A DNA stretch of 64,000 nucleotides. Origin: Topomyia yanbarensis. Lineage: Eukaryota > Arthropoda > Insecta > Diptera > Culicidae. Location: assembly GCF_030247195.1 (NCBI RefSeq), contig NC_080671.1, forward strand, positions 104,519,845 to 104,583,844, read 5' to 3'. Position numbers and translations under genes: made by a program. This document shows positions 1 to 12,098 of the stretch, piece by piece; the stretch's first letter is position 1; every line of letters starts with the position of its first letter. The notes below the pieces were generated by a model that saw only the letters and a program-made list of their open reading frames with translations, was not told where the DNA came from and searched no databases.

Positions 1-757
1 TTGAATAAGTCAAAGATTTGTTATAGAATGGGTCGAGCATCTCACTGTTCTCAAGTGGAACGAGTTTTGCTAAGAAATTTTGTTAAAGAAGATAAGACGT
101 ATAAATAAATCGCGAATACACTATGGTATTCCGAAAACTTCTTTACAAATGCCTTCAAACCATTGAAAATAGAAACACGCAAAAAAACTCAAGGAAACAT
201 CTACAGCAACTGACCAATGTATTGCATTATTAAACTATGACACTACTACTCAGTTTGGTGTGCCTTGCTTTGAATTGAAGTCAGAGCTACATGCGGATTC
301 TTACTCCTTGGTCCGTGCATTACATTTAATCTGACATTAGACTGTGCCGTTTAACGAAAGCAGCCTGCCAAAATTCAAAAATTGTATCTATGTTTCGGTT
401 GCGGTTCTATCATTTCTGTGTTTACATGTATAAACTATTGTATTGCTCACAATTTGTTCACTATTTTGCAGATTACGGCACTTCTAATGGTATGCGATTA
501 GCTAATTCCGTTTCATGCCGTTCCTAACCACCTGCATGAGAGCAATACTAGTAACAGACGGCCGAATCTTACTACCCTTGAAATCAGTGGCAAATCGGTA
601 GAAGTGATAATTAATTTTGAAAAAAAATCGATTGGATTGCATTTTCTAAAAGTTCAACATTTAAAAAAAATCTTTAAAAATTTCAGACAGATCGAACGTT
701 TATAATCAATATTTCTGATGATGGATTTTGTGGTTCAAATGCCCAGCATTTTATTTA
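1..757. other. AT-rich intergenic sequence, no gene seen
   Basis: No reading frame longer than background and no recognised domain. A/T homopolymer runs are common. Nothing else can be supported here. Confidence 0.5.
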
Positions 758-2084
758 TACAGAGTACCTCATTATAAAGCAACCTCGATATAAAGTAACC
801 TCGACATAACGTAATTTTTACCTCTATATAACGTAACTTTATTTTGAAGACCAAATATTGAAAAAAATCAACTCATAATCGATTGTTTGTTGCATTTTAA
901 ATTATTTTGGACAGAGTTTTATTTACTTTTTCTTTGCACTAAAATTACCAATGTTTTATCATTGACATAATTATAAATATTTTATTTAATTAAATAAAAC
1001 CCACAATTTAATAAAACCCAAATCTCGAAATGTCGAAAAATAACAGTGTTCCATTTTCACAACATGCGACCGAGGTTCGTGTGTTTCTGGCTATTCCTCA
1101 GTTCAGGAAAATTACAGTGAAAAATCTAATAAACTTTGATAAGGTTTGAAGTGAGAGCCCTATGTACTATCACGACACTCCGGTTATGCCCAAACAATAC
1201 CTACAAGCACAAAAATTGATTTTTTTTTCGCCACACCGTTAAATCGAAAGATTATTGGCTCCATAAGTCTTATGCAAAATATGAACTTGCTTAGTTGCTT
1301 CTGATTTACTCACAATAATTTTTGAGTTTGTATACCTTCAAAAAAAACTTTGGCTATTGCAATTTTTTACAAAATTCAACACTTTTTGAGCGACTTGGTG
1401 GAATGTCACAATTAATCCTATTAAGACATATGTCTTCCGTTTGATTCCAGCATAACATAATATTAATTATAGTTTTTCATGTTTAATTAACGACTAAGAG
1501 TGAGTCAATTTTCCATTTTTTATGTTGTAACGACATTTAATTAGCAAGGGACTGGAAGGTGTGAAATTACATTCATGAGATTCGAGATCTTCGACAAAGT
1601 TTGATAAAAACATCTAGCCTTTATTTGAGTTCACGATTTAACATTCCATCAATTCAATCAGTTCAATCAATTCAATCACTATAACTGAAATCTAGGATAA
1701 CAACTATAACAAACATCTAGGATTTCACAAAATTGCAGCATCATGTGCTATGTTCAACTTCATTGAAGAGTTTAAATGATTATCTTTAATTGCTAACAGC
1801 ATTAAAGGTTATGTAGGGTTAATGTTAAGATAGGCCAAAATAAAAGTTATTGCAAGCGTCCAACGGTAAACTATTAAAATACAAAGTGATAACGCAACTG
1901 TATTAGAGGAATGTTTCCATTGCGCAGATTTCAAAATTCCACATACTGCTGATTTCAAAATACAGAGTTACTGAAGAAAATTGACTAAAAGCGGTTGATA
2001 TTATTGCTTTGGGAACATATCAAGTAAATTTGAGAAAAATAACGTAACTCGATAAAAAGTAACGAAACAAATTTTTGCACTGAC
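758..2084. mobile_element. Possible pogo/Tc1-like non-autonomous element
   Basis: The left end begins TA-CAGAGTACCTC and is followed by tandem copies of a motif close to AACCTCGATATAAAGT (about 779-835). Near 2042-2082 the motif recurs inverted (CTCGATAAAAAGTAAC), and the segment could end at TTTTGCACTG. AACCTCGATATAA-type termini are common in pogo/Tigger-like elements (family knowledge). No transposase is visible, and a TA duplication is clear only on the left. The right boundary is a guess. Confidence 0.35.
1140..1215 (-). repeat. Fragment of dispersed repeat F (end module)
   Basis: Holds CACGACACTCCGGTTATG, the reverse complement of the module CATAACCGGAGTGTCGTG at 38531-38549. The preceding GAGAGCCCTA-like words recur near 37145 and 38925. 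Related modules lie near 43383, 43917-43965 and 63390-63425. Class unknown. Confidence 0.5.
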
Positions 2085-2095
2085 AACTTCAATTA

Positions 2096-4580
2096 GCCAG
2101 AAGTCAGTGGCGGATCCAGGGAAAGGGTCTTGGGGGCCCGGACCCCTTCTGAAATTTTTAAACTCGTTGAGAAATTATAAAATAGCTTCCATTTTGATTC
2201 GTTCTAAACTCAAAATCATTCCAGGCCAGATTCGACCACCAAAACTTATTTTTATTAAATAAGGTCATTACGTATTATGAATTGTAATCACTAATTTTTT
2301 TTGTTCACGACTAAAATGTGTTTTACAATATGCGTAAAATTCAACATATTTCGCCTTACCCTATTCGAGAAAAAAATTAAAGGGTTGTGTACAGGACACG
2401 ACCACGGTGACATTAAAAATGTAGCTTTTTTCAAGAGCGTGCAAATGAATTTTATCTATCACACATATCGACTCACGTTCTTGTTCACTCGCCTGTTTTC
2501 ATGTTACAATTTGCTATATACCCTCCCCATCAAAACATAATTTTTTGAAGGTTTTTTAACGGTAATCTATTAATTAATCAAGTATCTCACTAGGTGATTG
2601 GAATTATTTGGCTGATCCATCTAGTAAAAATAGGCTGGTCTGTCCAGAAAATATATTCAAAAGAAAAGTTCCATATTGAGAGCTGTGATGAGGAAGCCCA
2701 CGCCCGCCAACGGAAATATACAGATTCTCCATGAAGTATGAAATTTCATTTTCCATTTAAATTTTCAATAATGTACTAATGAATTTAAGTAAACAATCTT
2801 AAGTTTAAGTATTTATTGATCAATTAGTGGTGGAAAAAATGAAATTATTTGATAAATTACATTGTTATGCAACGTTCGCACTACCAGTTAAAACGGGTTT
2901 TTATGCTATCTTGGTGACATTTTTCTTGTTGCTAATTATTAAAACGTGTTATAACTCTGTAGTGTGAACATTGTATTATTAAGCCAATTCTGCAGCGTTT
3001 TATGTTATATAGGTGTTTTATGTGGTAATAGGACTGACATAATTATATCTTCAGTACAGCGGTTTGCTTCATAATTTAAAACAGATTTATTTTGAAATTT
3101 AAATTAGTATACCCAACCGTTCTATTTGTTGTATACTTTAAAACGCAATTAGAACTGTGTTTTAAGTACATAGGGTAGGACAGATATTCTGACTGGATAA
3201 ACTGGGAAAACAATTTTAAGTCCAGTAACGCTTAAGACATGGCTTGAATTTGAATCGAAAAAGAACACCCGCTTCAACTGCTGCTGGGACGGTAAGTTCT
3301 GTTTTAAAATTTTCCGTTGTGTGCAGTACGAAACAAAAGTGTTTGAAATTAGAAAACAAAAAGTTCTGCTGGGAATGTGATTGTTTCCGATGCAATTACA
3401 CTTAGATTTTTCACGCAGGGGATACAGGCCGTGTAAATGAAAACCGCTTAAATTTAAAAAAAACGCGTTAATGAAAACCGCGTAAATTTCAAAATCCGCG
3501 TAAAGAAACCTGAGTGTACTCTCCTATATAAAATACTACGCTGCTGAACAGTGCAATAACTACAGAAGCACGTTGTCAGATGCCTTACTGATAAAAAACA
3601 TATAACCGAAATATGAAACATGAAAACCAATAGGCTCTTTACCCTACGCAGCTACAAAGCGCCGTAAACATGGATTAACAAGTTATAAGCACACGCATGC
3701 ATAAAAATAAATATATTTTTTTTAAACGCAACACTCTTAAGCAGCAAACACCGTATTGAATTAAATCCAAACCACCCCGCCCACCCACTTTGCAAATCAT
3801 TCTGTGACACCGTGCTGGTACCCGAAAGATCCGCACACGGCCACCGCTGCCGAAAATGCATAGCGTCTACCGCTTATTGTAGTGCCCAGACGCTGCAGCC
3901 ATGATCTTATCCGTTCGACATAAGAACAAAAACTGATTCAAACGGGTACGCGTCACCTCTATTTATAAACTAACAGTATATGATTTAGTCACTTAGGTGC
4001 GAGTGTGTGCAAATGCCAACGTTACCGAAAATCGATAGCGCTTATTGCATCACCCGGAGACGATGTTGCTCGTATGGGATAAGAGCAACAACTGATTTAA
4101 ACGGACATGCGTTGCTTCTATTTATGACTTTTCGTGTTTCATTGAGCAACTAAGCTGCCCTCTCTTGACGGCTGTGTCTGAGAATTCTGCCTCACGAATG
4201 GTAATTTTCCCGTTTTTCGTGAACTTTTTAATTTTACCAATTTCCAAAAGTCTACTTTTATTGGGGGGATATTAAATTATTACCAATTTAAGTTAGGTGT
4301 TTCTGAATCGGTTGGTGTATGAATGATTAAAATCCATCTAGTAATATTGGAGTTATAAGCGTGCAAACCTTACATAGTTTCGTTACATGGGAGATAGTTT
4401 AGATTTTAGAATGACACCTAGCCCCAGATAGTGGAGTAAGACATTTTTAATGTCAAAATTAAATCAGAGAACATGGTAAAAACTCCTATGCCCGCTTAAC
4501 ATTCATTAATACCTCGAGGCAGTTGCACTAACTAATTTACTCATTGGCTACTGTTAGTAATACGGTCATATTTAACTTAT
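2096..4580. other. Intergenic sequence with repeat fragments
   Basis: No supported gene. 2106-2145 holds a hAT-like terminus (CAGTGGCGGATCCAGGG followed by a GGGGGCCCGG block) with no matching partner end found. 3430-3495 holds four degenerate copies of GCGTAAATGAAAACCGC, a subterminal-type array. The remainder is AT-rich. At 4581 a motif ACAGGGTGTTTGATTCATGG starts the next stretch; motifs of this kind are common insect repeat termini. Confidence 0.4.
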
Positions 4581-5174
4581 ACAGGGTGTTTGATTCATGG
4601 TTAAGAACCTCTCGAGGGATGATTGACTGTCTTATTTGGAGAAAAAAATCGTTCTACGCTTACCATCAAATCTCAACCGCTACTAAGTTATTGAACTTTT
4701 TGTGTTAAAAACTTAGTTGTCTTAAAATAGCTCTAACTCAAAAAGTATAATTTGTATTTCAATTCTTTTAGATCCATTAAATAGGTGAGAAAATTTCCCA
4801 TTGACGATGTCCTCACATGTTTCAGTTAATTGGGTTAAGTAACCTTTTCACAGTAATTTATTTAAAATTTAACAATTTTGATCGATTTTTCGTTCATTTC
4901 GCGAAAATCTTAATAGTTGACATCACCATTTTAATAATTCAGTTTATTAGTCTTGAAGAGCTGCATAGTTTGTTCTTTGACATGATACACTTATCTTTTC
5001 TTGTTTTCATGTGTTTGCGTTATTGAACTTTGATATTTTTATCTCATTTTCACTAATACTAGCTCTCATTGAAAAAGTATGACACTTATTGTACCTTTTC
5101 TTATTTTTAATTTTTTTAGTAACACTGGGGGTACCTAGCGTCAAAAAGGGCTAATCCACAATTCATACCTTCTT
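4581..5174. other. AT-rich repeat-like stretch, no gene
   Basis: Begins with ACAGGGTGTTTGATTCATGG. No opposite terminus was located, and the short ORFs show no similarity I can recognise. Confidence 0.35.
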
Positions 5175-5655
5175 TCCTTATCTTTCGTTTTAGAGTTATG
5201 GTGTCTGGCAAAGTTGTTGTGTGACATCTAACGCTTTATTTGATCATTTCATATTATTTCGGAAATGAGTCGCTAAGGCGGCGCTGTCATCAACTTTTTA
5301 ATAAAACGAGACAGTAAGATTGTGTGTACGGCAAAATTGTAAGTCAGATAATTATAAATATATGTTCTGAAGATACCAACTTTATAGGTCCTACAGTTTG
5401 TGAAACAGGGGGCATTTTTGAAAACATAATCTGTAAGTAAATGTTTTAACTAAAACATCCTCTATCTCGAAACATACAGGACCTACACACTGCATTTATA
5501 TATAGGTAGACAGAAGACACTACATTTCTATATAGCTTTTTTAATAGCTTATAACAGCGCCGCTCTAGTGACTGAATTTCGAACTATTATTATTCAACCA
5601 AATAGAGCGCAACTTTTCCGAAGACACCATAACTCTAAAATGAAAGATAATAATT
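5175..5655. repeat. Long imperfect palindrome (foldback-type element)
   Basis: The left side reads TTTTAGAGTTATGGTGTC near 5190-5207; its reverse complement GACACCATAACTCTAAAA lies at 5624-5641. Further in, GGCGGCGCTGTCAT (5278-5291) pairs with ATAACAGCGCCGCT (5551-5564), and AGGTCCTACAG (5387-5397) pairs with CATACAGGACCT (5473-5484). The axis is near 5430. The arms are imperfect, as in a foldback element or MITE. No ORF of note. Confidence 0.7.
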
Positions 5656-6769
5656 GATTCTACGCACTTTAACTTTCCGACCACAATGTACAGTTTTTCT
5701 CTTAATCGCTTATTGCTCGGTGAACTTTCAATGTAGAGATATGAAACCTTCACTGGAATTTTCGAAGAAATATACTCAATAATGTATATTTGCGCAACTA
5801 ATAAATATTTGATAGAGCAAATGTGTGAGCGGCCCTTACCTTCATGAACGACTGTTTAGGCCGAAACGTCAACGTACAATGCAATCTAAATGAAAACAGT
5901 ATTCTAACGAGTTCACCGATATGTGAACTACAACATAAAATTTACTGATTGCGAATCGATAGACTACTTTTTCTTAAAACCTCGGAAAACGAACGAGAAA
6001 ACCATAAGACTCAATGTGGGGTTAGCCCCTTTTGGACGCCAGCTAGTACTGGGATTACCTCCATGGTCAACTTTGACTGTTAGCAGTACACGTGGATTAC
6101 TCAGAACTACCCAAAAAATGCAAAAATGTCGATTTCGGGAAAAAAATGTGTTTTAGCCCCTTCTGGACGCCAGCCATTCAACTGTGAAGGTCAGTCTACC
6201 TTGCCATCTCGCAAAGCGAAAGCTATCAGCAAAGTAAGCAAACAATACCACCTCCCACTTCGTTGCCTATCCACTGCACAAACAATATTGTATCGTTACC
6301 TCCGACTATGTAGTCAAATGAGCGAGCCACTAGAAATGAAAATGGATCTTAACCCTTTGCGACGCAGTGGGACGTATACGTCCCATCTACTTCTCCTAAG
6401 TTTTTATTGGATTTCTAGTTAGCGTTGGCATATAAATACGAATTCTTTCATTCTCTTAGGGATGTAAAGAGAACATAGCACAAAAAATTATGTGAATTTG
6501 TTAATTACTTATTAGTTATAAAAAATTTAAACTAGAAAATCTCGTTTTTACAATAACTTCGGTTGTGTCTAAACTAAAAGTCCTTGAGATCTAATTATTT
6601 TTGCAAATATCTCAAACATTGAACTAAATAATGGATTTTTTACATTCGTAGGTCATTTTTTTCGAAAAAAAAATAATAAAAATAAGCAAAAATGAAGTTT
6701 TATGTTGGTCTATAAAAGATTCTGAGAGACGGGGATAATTGCTCAACTAGCATAAAAATAGATTATGTG
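5656..6769. other. Intergenic, short tandem duplication
   Basis: TTAGCCCCTTTTGGACGCCAG near 6015-6035 recurs as TTTAGCCCCTTCTGGACGCCAG near 6153-6174, about 138 bp apart, so part of this region is an imperfect tandem duplication. The small ORFs spanning it look like by-products of low stop density. No gene supported. Confidence 0.4.
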
Positions 6770-7110
6770 GTTTTTGAGGTCGCTGATTAAGATTCTGATA
6801 ACAGAATTTGAGAATTCAAAATGGCGGCTACACAAGGGTGGCCCTTTTTTAGGAAATTTGGGAATTTTGAGCATAAAACTCGATTAACGAAAGTTTTTGG
6901 GGTCGCTGATTAGTATTCTGACGTCAGAATCAGAATCAGCGACCCCGAAAACCCCGTTGTAAGACGTTTTGGGCCAATATTTAAAAACATGTAATTCAAC
7001 CAAGCACAGTCGCCATATTGGATCCGCCATTTTGAATTTTACATTTTCGACGTCAGAATCAGAATCAGCGACCTCGAAAACCCCCTTATAAGACGTTTTA
7101 GGCTAATATA
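6770..7110. repeat. Palindromic repeat built on GGTCGCTGATT / AATCAGCGACC
   Basis: GGTCGCTGATTARKATTCTGA occurs twice in one orientation (about 6779 and 6901). The opposite orientation, AGAATCAGAATCAGCGACC, occurs at about 6925 and 7056. The central pair forms a hairpin of about 24 bp per arm with its axis on GACGTC. An outer pair (AATTCAAAATGGCGG near 6813, CCGCCATTTTGAATTT near 7026) extends the symmetry. No coding sequence. Confidence 0.7.
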
Positions 7111-7211
7111 AAAACTACAAGGGGCAGCCCTATGGGGTTGCACGAACTGTGGACGTAGGACTATAGTACTTAATATAAAATATTTATTTCTTTAGTAGGA
7201 TTAAGAGTAAT

Positions 7212-7392
7212 AATAAATCAAATGGGGGTGGACGTAGCGTAGTTGGTAAATCGATTGCCTTGTACGCAGCGCACCTGGGTTCGAGTCCCGACCCCACACA
7301 TAGGGTTAGAAATTTTTCATAACAGATTTTTCTAACCCGAAGAGGCGAATAACCTTAAGGTTAAAACCTATAAAATAAAAAATAAACCAAAT
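7212..7392 (+). mobile_element. tRNA-derived SINE (Feilai-like), copy 1
   Basis: The body spans 7224-7380. The 5' part resembles a tRNA with RNA polymerase III internal promoter boxes: an A-box-like TAGCGTAGTTGG and a B box GGTTCGAGTCC. A tRNA-unrelated module follows (AACCCGAAGAGGCGAAT) and then an A-rich AATAAA-type tail. Flanking direct repeats AATAAATCAAAT (7212-7223) and AATAAACCAAAT (7381-7392) are a 12-bp target-site duplication with one mismatch, showing LINE-driven insertion. The layout matches Feilai-type mosquito SINEs; the exact family name is inferred. It is not a functional tRNA gene, because the anticodon arm and acceptor pairing are not convincing. Confidence 0.85.
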
Positions 7393-9489
7393 ATATTTCT
7401 TACGCATAGTTTAAGCACAACCAATCAACATCGAATTTTACATATTGAACCAAACCTTCTTGGTTATCAGGTAATTTCATTTGTAGTAGGTGATCGAATC
7501 CGATTAGATTTATTTGAGAAGATCTGAAGAAAGAAGACAGAAAACCGTAATATCTGGAACTAAATCTTTATAGCACAAGATCAGCTTTTAAAAATTGTAT
7601 TTCGATTGTGTGTGGTAAAAAACCCGGACCGCTGAAGAAAAATCAAATTTTAGACAAAATAATCACATTTCATATGTTTTATAGTTATATTTTGCCTTTA
7701 TTGTAACTTTCCTAAAGTACGCATACAAATGTAGCGAATGCAGTAGTCTTAATCATATATCGAAACTATGGATATACAAAAATCGAAAACAATTTTATAT
7801 ATGGACTTAGATGCGCTTTTGCAACGGTTTTTCGAGTGGCAGTGTATTCATTCATAAATAGGCTTTATAGTATGTACCTATTAGCAGAATCAAAATAGGA
7901 TAGGCTGAGTGAAAATGAATCACGTGAAGTGAAAATGAATCGATGAATTCATCGAACGTAAATAATAAACTTTCGTTGTGCTTTCCATCGATCCGAGTAA
8001 ATTTGTTGCTAAGAAAGTTTTTGTCTTTGCGCAACGAAAGCACAGATTGCTATCATGCAGGTTACGCATGCAATCGCTAAAAAACATGAATGCCACATTT
8101 AAATCTGTCTTTCGGTCAAAAATATCTTTTTACCATCTGTGATAACTGAAAAAGGAAAAAAAATCTGCGATAAATTTCCGAAAAATCTGTGAAAAATCAC
8201 AATATTGCCAAAAATATGTGAAATTTTCATCAAAATGCCAAAAATCTGCCTTCTGTGAAACAGAATTGTGAAAAAATCTGTGACATTACAGAAAAAAATT
8301 AGATGTACCTACTTACAAATTCGCTTCAAACATTGAACCAAAATCCATTGCAAATGGAGCTCGAATGTACAAGCGATTTTGTGTACGAATGATTGTGTTC
8401 GATATTGTACATAAAAGTGTGCAGGAAACGAGCACAACAAAAAGAAAGCATAGCCTTTGAACGTGAACGGACACGCCCAGTCGCGTGTTGGACGCACTGA
8501 GTAGCGTATCTCCCCAGCCCCAGGGTAACGGACTTCTAAAGTTCTAACTCAGTCACACTGGCTGTGAAAACACACAGCGAGTGATCTGCTCCGCCTGTCG
8601 TTCAACAGGCAACTGAGCTTGTCCGACCAAATCCGTTCTTTAAACAGACGACGTTGACGTCATTCATAGAAGCGTAGCGCACTAGGTAAACAAATCTGTC
8701 GTGCCGGACTTGGGAAGCGCTATCTAATGTGTGTAAATGCGCGATATTTTGACTAGGGTGCACATTATTTAAATTTTTAATGCCATGATATCGAAAATCT
8801 TTGGGTTTATCTATTGGATTCTATTCTCAGAAGTATTTAAGAGGGATATGTGCAAAAAAGTTGAAAATTTATCGTGAGATGGCTGAATAATTCAAAAAAA
8901 TAAATGCGTTTAAAATTGGACCGCTTTTCGTTACATACCATTTTTGTAGAATTTGCAAAGTGCACCTCCATGTCGAAAACAAAGACGTAGTCCTACGTCA
9001 AAAAACATGTAATTCGTTGCGCTATTTTTATAATACAAACAATATTTAAATGCTCTTAAGAACCTATTCTGACATAGTAGAGAGAAACGGATATCGCCAC
9101 AATATGCAGTTAAATGTTAAATTAAAATGAATCACTCATTTTAGAAAATGCGATAAATGGGTGATGTTTTATTGCTCAACAAGCCTCTGATATCAGCATG
9201 AATTAATGATATTTCAATAAAAGTAAATAAAACTGGTTAATTTTTATTTTATATCGAATTCAAGAAGTGTGCAAAGTAACCCCCAGCTAGTCCACATAAA
9301 ATATTTTTAAACGCTATATAAACCTCTTTTCTATATGTGAACCAATTCTGCTCATATTTGGCATACATAATACATACACGATGACGATAGATCTGTGCTG
9401 ATATGATACAAATCCATCGATTATTAAAGGAGTTATAATTTGTCAAAATTGAAAAGTTGATAAAAAATGCGCAAAGATACCCCGCACGA
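7393..9489. other. AT-rich intergenic sequence
   Basis: No supported gene. 8095-8290 contains loose repeats of words like AAAATCTGTGAAAA. At 8987-9002 there is a short palindrome GACGTAGTCCTACGTC. Nothing else recognised. Confidence 0.4.
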
Positions 9490-9672
9490 CGTATACTGTT
9501 TATGTTAACTACAAGCAATGTTTATCATAAATCAATTTGATTATTAAACTTCCATTAAAGCAGGTATGACCTATTTGTTTCACTTGACCAAATTAACAGT
9601 GCCCGCTTAAAGTTTGTCTGGGGCACAAATGTACCCCCACAAAATCATTTACGTTAGTGTTTTGTCCAGTGG
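9490..9672 (+). repeat. Fragment of the GGGGTACAAATGTACCCC (piggyBac-like) family
   Basis: Near-identical over about 170 bp to 40590-40760, including TTGATTATTAAACTTCCATT and GGGGCACAAATGTACCCCC, a mutated copy of the palindrome that marks elements at 40.5-41.5 kb and 59.9-60.9 kb. No terminal repeats were found, so it is a fragment. Confidence 0.65.
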
Positions 9673-9727
9673 CGGAAATTAGTTTTAAAATTAGTTTTTA
9701 TTTCAAATTCGTTTTAAACTCAAGCTC

Positions 9728-10210
9728 ATGCCAAACGAGATCAACCAAACTTAGTCTCAAATGAAAGATGTTGCGTCCCCGTAAATGGGTATTAAATTTT
9801 GTCCCGATCCGACTTCCGGTTCCGGAGTTACGGGTTGTGGTGTGCGATCACATAGCAAGTTGTGATTCAAACCGATACTCCGATGAAAGCAAAAAAAGTA
9901 AAAATTTCGCTAAAATGTCTCTCAAACAACTTAAATTTTCAGTTCTAGGTCACCGACGGCCAAACAAACTTTCGCTGACTACATTGACCTCCATAGACGG
10001 TTCCGGAAGTGCCCGGGAAAAGCGGCCATCTTTCAAAACTAGCAAACTCATATCAGTTTCTCGGAAATGGTTAGGCCGATTTTCACAAATTTTGATAGCT
10101 ATATTATCACCACAGATGTCTATAAAATTTCGCACGGATCGCTTATATGGTTCCGGGAATATAGACTGATCCGTCCGGTCACATATGAAATTCCCATATA
10201 AGCCGGAACT
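9728..10210 (+). repeat. Dispersed TTCCGGTTCCGGAGTTACG-type repeat
   Basis: Contains TTCCGGTTCCGGAGTTACG and, further on, GGTTCCGG again. A diverged relative lies at 36150-36560 (ATGGTTCCGGAGTTACAGG, GACCGATTTT). Long overlapping ORFs here (133 aa plus, 87 aa minus) have no recognisable domain and are best read as accidental frames. Repeats with these words are abundant in Aedes genomes (prior knowledge). Confidence 0.55.
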
Positions 10211-12098
10211 CAATTTTTTTTCTCAAAGGGGGGACCCCATGAAATTTCCGAAATATAATTTCGTCTATGTGATGATGAGCCGATATCTAGAGTCACATGG
10301 TGGAGTCACCTCTCTGGCGGCGGTGATTACACTCAGTGCGGATAACTTTTAATGCAGGCTTGCACCCATTAATTTAGAATAAAACTAATTGTTTGGCGTT
10401 GCAATCGCAGATTTTTTTGAAATATATTAAGGTTAAAAACCTTTAAATCAAGAATTCTGGTCAGAAAATTTTTATATTTATTTGGTTTTGTGGTAGCTCA
10501 GAAAGAAGGTTAAACTTGAGGTGATCGTTTTAATCATAATTCTAATCCGACAAACTGAGTGAATAAATAAACAACAAAATTCAGGAAAAAAAAGTAGTCC
10601 ACGTTACACATTGTGTTATATTCTATTCCAAGTAGGCGTTTTCTCAGAACCCACTGAATTGCTATGGCGAGGATGAATTTTTCTCGATGCATATTTCACA
10701 GTAAGGACCGTATTTGCCTACCAGGCACGAGTGAAATTCTCTCCAGTCCTCTATACAGATCAGTGAGTTTGTTTTTTTTTTCTACCGATGCTATTCAAGA
10801 GAGTGAAAAATTGTAATTTAATATGGGGTAAATGGTATAATCTAACGAGTTGCAGCTTCCAGTTGATGTTTTCAATGTGAACCGTCTGATCGCACCCGTT
10901 GCGAGACGGATTATGCGAGATGACAGCTACAAATAACTGGAGGATATTTCTTTATAGCAACGGCATCAATGCTGTTCCGTTGTTTACTACGCCAAAATGC
11001 TTTGGTGTTGTAAGTTATCTCTTATTGGGCTTAATAATAACTCATTGATTTTACTAGCTCACTATTCAAATCAAGAAAATCTCATGGTTAGTAATAAAAA
11101 AAAAATCTTATCATCTTACATAGGGTTCCCAAGCGTCCTCATTTTAAAGGCTATGCATAGAGGAGTATTTGATCCAAAAAGCTGACTAAAAGCGAAAATT
11201 TCAAACTCGTGCAATAGTTTCTAATCCAACCTAGATAGCTACTACACAATTTGGAAGCCTTGATTAATTTATTTATTTCATTTACAACCGTCAGAGTTAG
11301 AATAAAATAAAATCGATGAATTCGTCAAAAAAGTCCATTGGTTTGTGCATTCGAAAATCGAAATTAACCACATATTTCAATAAATATGACAGTTATAATC
11401 GAGCTGAATATATTGAATAAATTTCCCAAATATTTTTGTATTATAAAGTGAAATTTATTTATGTTTTCAACATTTCTTACCTCAAATTTCAATATCATTA
11501 GATAAATCAGTGTCTGAGTAAGTGAATCAAGAGTAAAATTGCTGCCACTTTTTGCCATTTTGTGTTTAATAGGCATTTTACAAAACGATGTACTATTCAG
11601 TTTCCTACCATTTATTTACGCGATTTTAAAATTGATTGCTTTTTCAATATTTTTTAAACAGAAAATAATGATTTGTTGGTGAGGTTATATTTTCAGGGGC
11701 TCCCGAATCTTGACAACTAATATTTACTTAATTTTTCATTATTTTACCAAAATATTTATGTTGTTCAAAAGAAATTCAGGGAAAATATTTCAATCAGTAT
11801 TAGAAGTAAAAAAAAAAATTAAAAAAAAAATCTTTCATATAAACTTACTTCTAATGTTTATTGAAAATATTTCAATAAACATTAGAAGTAAGTAGTAATC
11901 GCCAATAATATTTTTGCAACCGGTTCGCTGATCGGTGAGTTGTAGAAACTAACCGATCTATCTGATTTCTTGATTAGTTCTTTCTTATTTTAAAGGCTAG
12001 ATCGTTACTAAAGGATTCGGAAATGGTGTCACCAAAAACCGACAAATTTTGTTTAAAAAATTGAGATGTTTGGAGCATAGATATGACATAAGAAATGA
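10211..12098. other. AT-rich intergenic sequence with a perfect hairpin
   Basis: No supported gene. Arms at 11843-11866 and 11870-11893 are exact reverse complements over 24 bp around a 3-nt spacer. A partial copy of the right half (GAAAATATTTCAATCAGTAT) lies about 85 bp upstream near 11781, suggesting template-switch duplication rather than a selected RNA. Confidence 0.6.

Noticed and set aside
7224..7300. tRNA gene
   Set aside because: Pol III boxes are present, but it continues into a non-tRNA module and A-rich tail with TSDs, and a second dispersed copy exists, so it is a SINE.
9768..10213. Opposed ORFs of 133 and 87 aa
   Set aside because: They overlap a dispersed repeat that recurs near 36150-36560, have no domain, and are open on both strands.
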